Shown piece after piece: positions 1-6,371 of a stretch of DNA of 8,924 nt. Where the stretch lies: positions 1 through 8,924 of the forward strand of contig JAUWJN010000078.1 of the NCBI GenBank assembly GCA_030607655.1. The letters are read 5' to 3'. This stretch comes from a bacterium. Lineage in GTDB: Bacteria; Armatimonadota; Zipacnadia; Zipacnadales; Zipacnadaceae. The notes under the pieces were generated by a model. That model searched no databases. It was given only the letters and a program-made list of their open reading frames with translations, and had not been told where the DNA came from. The first letter of the stretch is position 1, and every line of letters starts with the position of its first letter. The position numbers were made by a program, and so were the translations under genes.

Positions 1-48
1 CGCTTTGCAGCGAAGGTGGGAGGCCGGCCCGCAAACGCTAACCTGTGA
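1..48 (+). CDS. Possible C-terminal end of the gene upstream of trpD (perhaps trpG), partial
   Basis: Frame 1 is open from the window edge to a TGA at 46-48 and would encode the tail RFAAKVGGRPANANL. The beginning of this tail (..RFA..) resembles the end of glutamine amidotransferase subunits of anthranilate synthase, which often finish with a phrase like NFLRFA, and trpG commonly precedes trpD. The stop would overlap a GTG at 45 (GTGA), a common arrangement for coupled genes. Only 15 codons are visible, so identity is an inference from position. It could also be the end of trpE or of an unrelated gene, or not coding. Confidence 0.4.
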   Translation, partial: RFAAKVGGRPANANL

Positions 49-54
49 GAGGAG
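48..54 (+). promoter_or_regulatory. Ribosome binding site of trpD
   Basis: The purine run AGAGGAG ends 8 bases before the ATG at 63 and is a good Shine-Dalgarno match. It lies downstream of the in-frame GTG at 45, so it supports ATG 63 over the longer GTG start. The run sits inside a 14-base string, GAGAGGAGTGAGGC (47-60), that recurs at 1948-1961 after trpC. Confidence 0.6.
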
Positions 55-62
55 TGAGGCAG

Positions 63-1082
63 ATGATACCAGCAGTGTTGGAAAAACTCAGTCGCAGCGA
101 GCACTTGAGCGCCGCCGAAGGCGAGGCCATCATGGAGCATATAATGTCGGGCCAAGCTACCGGCGCGCAGATTGGCGCCCTCCTGATGGCCCTGCGCATG
201 AAAGGCGAAACTGCCGAAGAAATCGGCGGGTTTGCCCGCACTATGCGCCGCCACTGTGTAAGAATTGAAACTAACCGACAAGATTTGGTGGATACTTGTG
301 GGACCGGCGGCGATGGCCTGGATACCTTTAACATATCTACCGCCGCCGCCCTGGTGGCCGCCGCGGCGGGCGTACCCATCGCCAAGCACGGTAACCGCTC
401 GGTCTCCAGCGCCTGCGGCAGTGCCGATGTGCTGGTTGAATTGGGGGTCAATATTGACCTGCCACCCGCTGCGGTGGGAGAATGTATTGACCAAATCGGG
501 TTGGGCTTTCTGTTCGCGCCTAATTTGCATCCGGCGATGAAACATGCCATTGGGCCGCGTCGGGAAATGGGGGTTCGCACGGTGTTCAATCTGCTGGGGC
601 CACTTACCAATCCCGCCGGAGCGGCCCGGCAGCTTTTGGGAGTATTTTCGCCTGAGTGGGTCGAGCCGATGGCCGAAGCTCTCAGCAAGCTCGGCGCTGA
701 GCGGGCTATGATTGTGCACGGCCTGGACGGCCTGGATGAAATATCCACGATGGGAGAGACGCTGGTGGCGGAGTTAGCTGATGGCCAGATAGACACCTAT
801 CACCTCACGCCTGAAACCCTGGGGGTACCGACAGCCCAGCCAGATAGTTTGATAGGTGGTGACACTACCCAGTCGGCTGGAATACTGTTATCGGTATTGG
901 AGGGTAAACGAGGACCGCGGTACGACATCGTGATGGCCAACGCCGGCGCGGCCATATATGTAGGAGGAGTAGCAGGTGACCTTAACGAAGGTATGCAATT
1001 AGCGGCGCAGGCACTTGACTCCGGCGCGGCTCTGGCCAAGCTCCAGGCCCTGCGAGAATTCTCGCAGACGCATAGCGATTGA
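63..1082 (+). CDS. trpD: Anthranilate phosphoribosyltransferase (TrpD)
   Basis: This enzyme transfers the phosphoribosyl group of PRPP to anthranilate, the second committed step of tryptophan synthesis, in the cytoplasm. From ATG 63 the product is 339 residues, normal for the family. An N-terminal helical part (1-70, with GALLMALRMKGETAEEI) is followed by the PRPP-binding glycine loop CGTGGDG (79-85), the KHGNRSVSS segment (108-116), the anthranilate-side R-E-M-G-V-R-T-V-F-N-L-L-GPLTNP block (167-184) and GLDGLDE (220-226), whose acidic residues bind Mg2+-PRPP. ATG 63 is preferred because the family begins almost exactly there and a good ribosome binding site precedes it. A GTG at 45 would add six residues and overlap the preceding stop. 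The stop lies 12 bases before the trpC ATG, so the two are probably cotranscribed. Confidence 0.97.
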   Translation: MIPAVLEKLSRSEHLSAAEGEAIMEHIMSGQATGAQIGALLMALRMKGETAEEIGGFARTMRRHCVRIETNRQDLVDTCGTGGDGLDTFNISTAAALVAAAAGVPIAKHGNRSVSSACGSADVLVELGVNIDLPPAAVGECIDQIGLGFLFAPNLHPAMKHAIGPRREMGVRTVFNLLGPLTNPAGAARQLLGVFSPEWVEPMAEALSKLGAERAMIVHGLDGLDEISTMGETLVAELADGQIDTYHLTPETLGVPTAQPDSLIGGDTTQSAGILLSVLEGKRGPRYDIVMANAGAAIYVGGVAGDLNEGMQLAAQALDSGAALAKLQALREFSQTHSD

Positions 1083-1094
1083 CTCGTGACAAAG

Positions 1095-1898
1095 ATGCCC
1101 ACAGGCACAATTCTGGATGAAATAGTACAGCATAAGCGGCAGGAACTCCGCTGTGAGATGCGGGATACCCCGCTCCAGGTTCTGGAGGAGCGCATTGCGG
1201 AGCTGCCCCCGCCGCGCGATCTTGCCGCCTGCCTGCAAGGCCCTAACGTGGCCGTGATTGCCGAGCTAAAGCCCGCCCGCCCATCGGCCGGGCAACTGGC
1301 CGGGCCCCTGTTTGACCCGCGCATCCTCGCTCAGGAATACTGCGGCGGAGGAGCCGACGCTATCAGTGTGCTTACCGAACGGAACTACTTTCAGGGGGAG
1401 CCCCATTTTATCAAGCGAGCCAAGAGCCGAATACCGCTGCCGATACTGCGCAAGGATTTCATCTTTGATCCCTATCAACTCTACGAGTCAAGAGCCCTGA
1501 AGGCTGATGGGCTGCTACTGATAGCAAGCATATTGGAGCCGGCGGTCCTGCACGATTTGCATGATTTGGCCGGTGAACTGGGTATGATCGCCCTGGTAGA
1601 GGTGCACGACGAGGCCGAGATGCAGCAGGCCGCGGACATTGACGCGCAATTAATCGGTATCAATAACCGTGACCTGTCCAGTCTCCAGGTAGACCTGGCT
1701 GTCACCGAGCGCCTGTCCAGAGAGGCCCCGAAAAACGCTCTGCTGGTCAGCGAGAGCGGAATTGGGGCGCGCGAAGATGTTGAGCGCCTGGCAGCGGCGG
1801 GCATTGATGCCATTCTGGTGGGAACAGTCCTGATGAGGAGTGATGAGCCCAGCGTGGCCGTGCGTGGGCTGAGCGGTGTGCCTAAAGTAAAGGTATAA
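1095..1898 (+). CDS. trpC: Indole-3-glycerol phosphate synthase (TrpC)
   Basis: TrpC closes the ring of carboxyphenylamino-deoxyribulose phosphate to give indole-3-glycerol phosphate. The 267-residue product is a stand-alone TIM barrel with no TrpF fusion. Visible landmarks are AELKPARPS (56-64, with the catalytic-type Glu57 and Lys59), GGGADAISVLTE (84-95), ILRKDFIFDPYQ (117-128, with the catalytic Lys120), ALVEVHDE (166-173, Glu169), GINNRDL (188-194), SESGI (219-223) and the phosphate-binding end DAILVGTVLMRS (238-249). The more usual IAEIKxASPS reads IAELKPARPS here, a mild variant. No strong ribosome binding site is seen. A GTG at 1086, three bases after the trpD stop, would add three residues, and either start fits translation coupled to trpD. 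Downstream comes a repeat-filled gap rather than trpF. Confidence 0.96.
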   Translation: MPTGTILDEIVQHKRQELRCEMRDTPLQVLEERIAELPPPRDLAACLQGPNVAVIAELKPARPSAGQLAGPLFDPRILAQEYCGGGADAISVLTERNYFQGEPHFIKRAKSRIPLPILRKDFIFDPYQLYESRALKADGLLLIASILEPAVLHDLHDLAGELGMIALVEVHDEAEMQQAADIDAQLIGINNRDLSSLQVDLAVTERLSREAPKNALLVSESGIGAREDVERLAAAGIDAILVGTVLMRSDEPSVAVRGLSGVPKVKV

Positions 1899-1908
1899 GC
1901 AACGGCGG

Positions 1909-1960
1909 CCTCACCCCTGGCCCCTCTCCGTGCAGGAGAGGGGAAGAGAGAGGAGTGAGG
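1909..1960 (+). repeat. Nested hairpin repeat in the trpC-trpB gap
   Basis: A perfect 9-base stem, CCCCTCTCC (1921-1929) and GGAGAGGGG (1935-1943), encloses the loop GTGCA. An outer 6-base pair CCTCAC (1909-1914) and GTGAGG (1955-1960) frames it. There is no T-run after it, so it does not look like a classical intrinsic terminator. Elements of this type (CCTCACCCC..CCCCTCTCC..GGAGAGGGG) are familiar dispersed repeats in environmental genomes, which makes a mobile or REP-like origin likely. It would form a stem in the trp mRNA. Confidence 0.75.
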
Positions 1961-1974
1961 CGGCCTCAGTAGAG

Positions 1975-1992
1975 CGAGGTGGGCGAACCTCG
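1975..1992 (+). repeat. Short inverted repeat in the trpC-trpB gap
   Basis: CGAGGT (1975-1980) and ACCTCG (1987-1992) are perfect inverted arms around the 6-base spacer GGGCGA. It lies 14 bases after the preceding hairpin and adds to a mosaic of small repeats. No T-run follows, so a terminator is not supported. Its function, if any, is unknown. Confidence 0.55.
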
Positions 1993-2055
1993 CCTACGCG
2001 CTTGCGCTGCCGTAGCAGCTACATCGCGCAGGCGCGACAAGAAGGGGGCATTCGC

Positions 2056-2101
2056 CCTGCCCTGAGCTTGCCGAAGGGCCTGCCCTGAGCCTGCCGAAGG
2101 G
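2056..2101 (+). repeat. Tandem 23-base repeat, two copies
   Basis: Two head-to-tail 23-base units (2056-2078 and 2079-2101) differ only at one place, T at 2068 against C at 2091. Each unit starts CCTGCCCTGAGC and ends GCCGAAGGG, and contains the 11-base core GAGCTTGCCGA or GAGCCTGCCGA. The same two core variants form the hairpin at 8044-8073. Read on the other strand, such repeats give peptides like FGRLRAGPSASSGQG, a known signature of dispersed repeats mis-annotated as proteins. The block ends 33 bases before the trpB start. Confidence 0.85.
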
Positions 2102-2134
2102 TGCCCCGATATGACATAGGAAGGCGGTAAATAC

Positions 2135-3352
2135 ATGGCAGTCAAAGAACCGACTGCTCCACCACCGAAGGGCCGCTTCGGGAAGTACGGCGGTCAATAT
2201 GTGCCCGAGACTCTGATGGCAGCGCTGGACGAGTTGGAAGCGGCTTATGCTGAGGCACGAGCAGATGAAGATTTCCAGCAGACGCTGGATTACTATTTGC
2301 GCGAGTATGCTGGACGGCCTACGCCGTTGTACTTGGCAGAACGGCTGAGTGAGGTGTGTGGAGCGCGCATATATCTGAAGCGTGAAGACCTCAATCACAC
2401 CGGCGCTCACAAAATCAACAACTGTCTGGGCCAGGGGCTGCTGGCGAAGCGAATGGGCAAACCGCGGCTGATTGCCGAGACCGGAGCGGGCCAGCATGGC
2501 GTGGCTGCGGCCACGGTGGGAGCCTTGTTCGGGCTGGAGACAGTGGTATATATGGGCACTGAGGACATTCGCCGTCAGGCGCTGAATTGCTTTCGGATGG
2601 AACTTCTGGGAGCTGAAGTGCGGCCGGTCGAGTCGGGGCGGGGCACTCTCAAAGACGCCCTCAACGAGGCCATCCGCGATTGGATGGCTAACGTGGAGAA
2701 TACGCACTACCTCTTAGGCAGCGTCTGCGGCCCGCATCCTTACCCGACTATGGTCCGCGATTTTCAGACTATAATCGGAGTTGAGACACGCCAGCAGTGT
2801 CTGGAAAAGGAAGGCCGCCTGCCCGACAAAGTTGTGGCCTGCGTCGGTGGTGGCTCTAATGCCATCGGCATCTTTCACGAGTTTATCGGCGACGAACAGG
2901 TGGAACTAATTGGGGTGGAAGCCGCCGGCAAGGGCCTGGCTACCGGTGAGCACGGCGCCTCGCTGGCAGCCGGCAGCTTTGGGGTATTACATGGCTCTGC
3001 CTCCTATATCCTTCAGGATTCAGACGGCCAAATCTCGGAGGCTTACTCAGTGGCGGCCGGTCTGGACTACCCGGGCGTTGGGCCGGAGCACGCTTATCTG
3101 CGCGAGATTGGTCGGGCCCACTACGTTGCGGTAACTGACGCCGAGGCCCTTGATGCCTTCCGGCGACTGGCAGAACTGGAAGGGATCATCCCGGCGTTGG
3201 AAAGTGCCCATGCCGTAGCGTATGTGCTGCAAATCGCCAAGGAACTTAATGAGGATACGATAGTCATAATTAACCTCTCGGGCCGAGGCGATAAGGACGC
3301 TCAGGAAGTGCGCGAGTTGCTGAAATCTGACGCGAAGGGCGACGAAGAATAA
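2135..3352 (+). CDS. trpB: Tryptophan synthase beta chain (TrpB)
   Basis: TrpB condenses indole with serine to form tryptophan, using pyridoxal phosphate, in an alpha2-beta2 complex with TrpA. The 405-residue product matches the usual length. It shows GRFGKYGGQYVPETL (13-27), KREDLNHTGAHKINN (82-96) with the PLP-binding Lys93, AETGAGQHGVA (114-124) with the catalytic Glu115, the phosphate-cradle GGGSNAIG (238-245), the HGSASYILQDSDGQI stretch (286-300) and SGRGDKD (382-388). This is the ordinary TrpB1 type rather than the TrpB2 paralogue. AGGAAGG at 2118-2124, ten bases before the ATG, is the probable ribosome binding site. It begins just 16 bases after the tandem repeat, so the repeats stop short of it. 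The TAA stop is directly followed by the trpA ATG with no intervening base. Confidence 0.98.
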   Translation: MAVKEPTAPPPKGRFGKYGGQYVPETLMAALDELEAAYAEARADEDFQQTLDYYLREYAGRPTPLYLAERLSEVCGARIYLKREDLNHTGAHKINNCLGQGLLAKRMGKPRLIAETGAGQHGVAAATVGALFGLETVVYMGTEDIRRQALNCFRMELLGAEVRPVESGRGTLKDALNEAIRDWMANVENTHYLLGSVCGPHPYPTMVRDFQTIIGVETRQQCLEKEGRLPDKVVACVGGGSNAIGIFHEFIGDEQVELIGVEAAGKGLATGEHGASLAAGSFGVLHGSASYILQDSDGQISEAYSVAAGLDYPGVGPEHAYLREIGRAHYVAVTDAEALDAFRRLAELEGIIPALESAHAVAYVLQIAKELNEDTIVIINLSGRGDKDAQEVRELLKSDAKGDEE

Positions 3353-4141
3353 ATGAACTGTGTACGAGAAGCCTTTGCTGACGCTAAGCGGCAGGGACGG
3401 GGCACACTGATAATATACATTACCGCCGGCGAGCCTAATTTGCTCCAGACCGTGGAGCTAGTTGATACCATCGCCGGCGCCGGGGCCGACATTGTGGAGC
3501 TGGGCATCCCCTATTCCGATCCCCTGGCCGATGGTCCCACGATTCAAGCAGCCTCGCAGCGAGCGCTGGCGGCGGGATGTACGGTTCAGGGAGTATTGGA
3601 CTGCGCCGCGGAGATCAAACAGCGCAACAGCGTGCCCCTGGTCTTTATGACCTGCTTCAACCCCATTCTGCAATTCGGACCGGAGACATTTGCCCAGCAT
3701 TCTCAGCAGGCCGGCGTGGACGGAGTGCTGGTGTCGGACTTGCCACCGGCGGAAAGCGAGCAATGGGTCAGCTTAGCAGCCGCCCACAAGTTGGCCACGA
3801 TATTCTTAGTAGCGCCCACCAGTACCGATGAGCGCATTCGCCAGGCCACCGACCGCACCACTGGTTTCGTTTACGCCGTCTCGCGGCCGGGAGTAACTGG
3901 TGCCCGGGAGGAACTCCCCTCTGACTTACGCCAGTCAGTGGAACGCATTCGCCGGACAACGGACTTGCCCGTTGCTGTTGGCTTCGGCATCAGCACGCCG
4001 GAGCAAGTAGCTGCTGTCTGGGAGATAGCCGATGGCGCCGTGGTGGGCAGCGCAGTGGTGGACATTATTGCCAACACCGGCGATAGTGATGCGCTGTACG
4101 CTGAGGTGGCACAGTTCGTGGCCCGATTGGCCCACGGGTAG
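3353..4141 (+). CDS. trpA: Tryptophan synthase alpha chain (TrpA)
   Basis: TrpA cleaves indole-3-glycerol phosphate to indole and glyceraldehyde 3-phosphate and passes indole through a tunnel to TrpB. The product is a 262-residue TIM barrel, typical length. Catalytic Glu49 (VELGIPYSDP, 48-57) and Asp60 (DPLADGPTIQ, 56-65) fall at the same numbers as in the well-studied enterobacterial enzyme. Other family segments are YITAGEPN (22-29), FMTCFNPI (98-105), DGVLVSDLPPAE (123-134), YAVSRPGVTGAR (174-185), VAVGFGISTPEQV (207-219) and GAVVGSAVV (228-236), which form the active-site loop and phosphate site. The ATG immediately follows the trpB stop, and the end of trpB supplies the only upstream context. 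This strongly suggests translational coupling and balanced production of the two subunits. It is the last trp gene seen. Confidence 0.98.
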   Translation: MNCVREAFADAKRQGRGTLIIYITAGEPNLLQTVELVDTIAGAGADIVELGIPYSDPLADGPTIQAASQRALAAGCTVQGVLDCAAEIKQRNSVPLVFMTCFNPILQFGPETFAQHSQQAGVDGVLVSDLPPAESEQWVSLAAAHKLATIFLVAPTSTDERIRQATDRTTGFVYAVSRPGVTGAREELPSDLRQSVERIRRTTDLPVAVGFGISTPEQVAAVWEIADGAVVGSAVVDIIANTGDSDALYAEVAQFVARLAHG

Positions 4142-4269
4142 GAGAGGGTCACAGTGCTACTGCCTGGTTGGATCCAAAGCTGACCAAAGTTGCTTAATCG
4201 ATAGCTAAGTCGGAGCATATCATAATAAACAACACCGCAAATTAGTAAGCTCAATGAGAGGTGAGGATA
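4142..4269 (+). promoter_or_regulatory. AT-richer leader before the FG-GAP gene
   Basis: This gap between trpA and the next gene turns clearly AT-rich from about 4185 to 4256, unlike the flanking genes, which is where a promoter would be expected. CATAAT at 4221-4226 could be a -10 box, but no convincing -35 hexamer lies at the right spacing, so the promoter is only a suggestion. A perfect 10-base palindrome TTGGATCCAA occurs at 4168-4177. GAGAGG at 4256-4261, eight bases before ATG 4270, is a good ribosome binding site. No terminator with a T-run was found after trpA. Confidence 0.35.
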
Positions 4270-5316
4270 ATGCAGCGACATTTGTTGGCAGTCTTGCTAG
4301 CCTGCATCGTGGCTGCCAGTCCTGGCAGAGCTTACGCTGAACAGTTTGTCGGGGAGATGCACATCATTGGCCACCAGGTAGGGGCCGACGGCGGCGAGGC
4401 CGAAGACATAGATGGCGATGGTAAGCTGGACGTGGTAGCCGCCTGCGAGAAACATATGGTGGTGCTCATTATCCAACCAGAGGACCCGACTCAGGTGCCC
4501 TGGCCGCATGTACCTGTCCACGGCGCCGGTAAGGTGGACTGTGCTATTAACTGCCACCTTGACGATATTGACCTGGACGGCGACCTGGACATCGTCTACG
4601 CCGACGCACATACCAGCGATCTGAGTGGGTTTTACTGGTTTGAGAATCCCTCTCCGGAGCCGGTAACAGTCGCCGGCAACTGGACGCGGCACTGCATCGC
4701 CAAGCTGCCCTACGCGTGGTTCAGCGGGATGCTGGACATCACCGGTAACGGCAAACACGACTTGATTTGCACCACACACCAGCCGTTCAACCAGGTGTTC
4801 TGGCTGGAGCGGCCGGAGGATGTTACGCAGGAATGGACCTATCACGAAATAACTGCTGTCCTTAAGGACCCGCGCTGGATCGCGGCGGGGGACATAAGTA
4901 ATAATGGCGATGCCAGGGACTTCGTAGTGGCCACTCCTAGTGACACCAAGCTTGTGTGGTTTGAGCACACTCCCGCGGGATGGACCAGGCAGCATTTGAT
5001 CACAACACAGATACCTAGGTGCATGGGCGTGCAGGTGGGCAACCTGGACGACGACCCGGAGCTGGAGATTATCGCTAACACGTATGACGTAGCCCCCACG
5101 CGCAGTCGCGTATTAGTCTATGACCGCGACGCGGCGGGCAACTGGGAGCAGTCGCTGATCAACAACGAGGTGAGCGAGGGTGACTGCATCCTGCGAGTGG
5201 ATGTCGACGGCGACGGGCAAGCTAACGAATACATTACCTATCACGCTGTCCAAAGCGACGCGCCGTATAAGAACTGCGTAATCTGGTGGAGATTCAAGCC
5301 GGCAAGCGGGCAGTAG
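4270..5316 (+). CDS. Secreted FG-GAP/VCBS-repeat beta-propeller protein
   Basis: A 348-residue protein beginning with a signal peptide (MQRHLLAVLLACIVAASPGRAYA, then EQF), so it is probably exported. The body is built of about six blades, each with an aspartate-rich calcium-loop-like motif: EDIDGDGKLDVV (45-56), DIDLDGDLDIVY (99-110), DITGNGKHDLIC (156-167), DISNNGDARDFVV (208-220), NLDDDPELEII (258-268) and VDVDGDGQANEYI (310-322). Several are followed by WFEN, WLER or WFEH at the blade edge (123-126, 178-181, 230-233). This is the FG-GAP/VCBS pattern of integrin-like propellers. The third to fifth loops are degenerate. No catalytic domain is seen, so binding of a glycan, protein or surface is the most one can infer. 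ATG 4270 is chosen over the in-frame GTG 4261 because the ribosome binding site fits it and it directly opens the signal peptide. Confidence 0.85.
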   Translation: MQRHLLAVLLACIVAASPGRAYAEQFVGEMHIIGHQVGADGGEAEDIDGDGKLDVVAACEKHMVVLIIQPEDPTQVPWPHVPVHGAGKVDCAINCHLDDIDLDGDLDIVYADAHTSDLSGFYWFENPSPEPVTVAGNWTRHCIAKLPYAWFSGMLDITGNGKHDLICTTHQPFNQVFWLERPEDVTQEWTYHEITAVLKDPRWIAAGDISNNGDARDFVVATPSDTKLVWFEHTPAGWTRQHLITTQIPRCMGVQVGNLDDDPELEIIANTYDVAPTRSRVLVYDRDAAGNWEQSLINNEVSEGDCILRVDVDGDGQANEYITYHAVQSDAPYKNCVIWWRFKPASGQ

Positions 5317-5332
5317 AAACACAGGGGCGGGC

Positions 5333-6298
5333 CTACATTCGCGTGGTGGCGCTGGACAGGATTTCCAGGATTAGCTCGTCATAACTCATACCCGCGGCCT
5401 TAGCCGCTGCCGGTACGTCAGATAGCTCGGTTAACCCCGGGATGCTATTGAGTTCGTGAATCCAGACCTGGCCCTGGCTGTCCAGATGCATATCCACACG
5501 GCTGAAGCCACATAATCCCAGTAGTTTATGGGCAGCCAGGGCCACCCGTTGGGCGTCGGTAGTGTGCTGCGCAGATATGCGAGCGGGAGCAATCAATTCT
5601 GTCAGACCCTTGGTGTACTTGGCTTCGTAGTCGTAGAATTCTTTGCGGGGAACCAGTTCCAATACCGGCAAAGCCCGTAGCCGAGGGCCGACCCCAATTA
5701 TTCCCACGGTAATCTCGGTGCCGTCAGTGAACTTCTCGACCAGGGCCTCGCCATATTGCGCTAACAGTTCCTGTAGGGCTTGCTGAAGTTCCTGCGGCGT
5801 CTTAGGGATACTTACCCCGAGACTGGAGCCTTGCGAGAGCGGTTTGGTGACGGCTGGCAATCCCAATCCAGAGGTAACCTCGGCCACCTGTGGGGCCAAA
5901 TCGGCGCCGCGGCGCAGATGGAGGAAATCAGGCGTAGGCAACCCCGCCGCCTGCAGGAGGCGCTTGGTCTGCAGCTTGTTCATCGCCAGGGCGCTGGGCA
6001 GCATCCCCGAGCCGGCATACGGAATACCGGCGTAGTCCAATATAGCAGCAATGGTGCCATCCTCGCCCGCCCCGCCGTGAAGGGCATTGAAGACCACCTC
6101 CACAGCGGCGTCGCGAAGTTGACCCACCAAATCCGGCTCCGGGTCAATGGGTATTGCATCGTAGCCCTGCCGCCGCAGCGCCTCCAATACGCCCTGGCCA
6201 GAGCGCAGGGAGACCTCCCGCTCGCCGGACTGTCCACCGCACAGTACGCCGATACGCTTATCCCGTAGTCGGTCTATATCCATTCTAACTGGCAACAT
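5333..6298 (-). CDS. ddl: D-alanine--D-alanine ligase (Ddl)
   Basis: Ddl joins two D-alanines with ATP for the peptidoglycan stem peptide, in the cytoplasm. The 321-residue product has the ATP-grasp layout: GGQSGEREVSLRSG (21-34, with Glu27 and Ser30 of the substrate site), FNALHGGAGEDGTI (70-83), the G-IPYAGSG segment (91-98), TKPLSQGSSLGVS (151-163, nucleotide-binding Lys152), VEKF (187-190), FYDYEAKYTKG (221-231), FSRVDMHLD (265-273) and HELNSIPGLTELS (281-293) with the metal ligands Glu282 and Asn284. Tyr228 in EAKY argues for D-Ala-D-Ala over D-Ala-D-Lac specificity. The start at 6298 has AGAGG seven bases upstream; an internal Met6 has none. Its stop faces the FG-GAP gene stop across 16 bases. 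It lies 65 bases downstream of the fucosidase gene in the same direction, with a palindromic repeat between. Confidence 0.95.
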   Translation of the reverse strand: MLPVRMDIDRLRDKRIGVLCGGQSGEREVSLRSGQGVLEALRRQGYDAIPIDPEPDLVGQLRDAAVEVVFNALHGGAGEDGTIAAILDYAGIPYAGSGMLPSALAMNKLQTKRLLQAAGLPTPDFLHLRRGADLAPQVAEVTSGLGLPAVTKPLSQGSSLGVSIPKTPQELQQALQELLAQYGEALVEKFTDGTEITVGIIGVGPRLRALPVLELVPRKEFYDYEAKYTKGLTELIAPARISAQHTTDAQRVALAAHKLLGLCGFSRVDMHLDSQGQVWIHELNSIPGLTELSDVPAAAKAAGMSYDELILEILSSATTRM

Positions 6299-6307
6299 CC
6301 TCTCGCC

Positions 6308-6371
6308 TCTAAGTGCAGAGCGTCAGTCGGGGCAAGGGTGCCCCTCCCACGGAATTCTTACTTCTAAGTGC
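6308..6371. repeat. 25-base palindromic repeat, copy A, with 9-base flanking direct repeats
   Basis: The 25-base core is at 6327-6351 and contains the hairpin GGGGCA-AGGG-TGCCCC followed by TCCCACG. An exact reverse-complement copy is at 7980-8004 on the other side of the fucosidase gene. The core is flanked by the perfect 9-base direct repeat TCTAAGTGC at 6308-6316 and 6363-6371; the second copy contains the fucosidase stop codon on the - strand. The unit sits between the fucosidase and ddl genes. There is no T-run, so a terminator is unproven. Confidence 0.75.

Noticed and set aside
38..796. 252-codon open frame on the - strand over trpD
   Set aside because: Mirror frame of trpD with a serine, alanine and proline-rich low-complexity product and no motif; typical of GC-rich antisense frames.
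2056..2101. CRISPR array
   Set aside because: Only two units, directly abutting with no spacers, and no cas genes in view; it is a plain tandem duplication.
1899..2134. Degraded remnant of trpF
   Set aside because: The gap is far shorter than a trpF gene and is accounted for mostly by repeats; none of the usual TrpF phrases could be seen in any frame.
1994..2707. 237-codon open frame on the - strand across the trpC-trpB gap and the start of trpB
   Set aside because: It is antisense to the clearly real trpB, and its C-terminal part is a translation of the tandem repeat (RLRAGPSASSGQGE), a known repeat artefact.
5317..5332. Bidirectional terminator between the convergent FG-GAP and ddl genes
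   Set aside because: The 16 bases contain no inverted repeat and no T-run on either strand.
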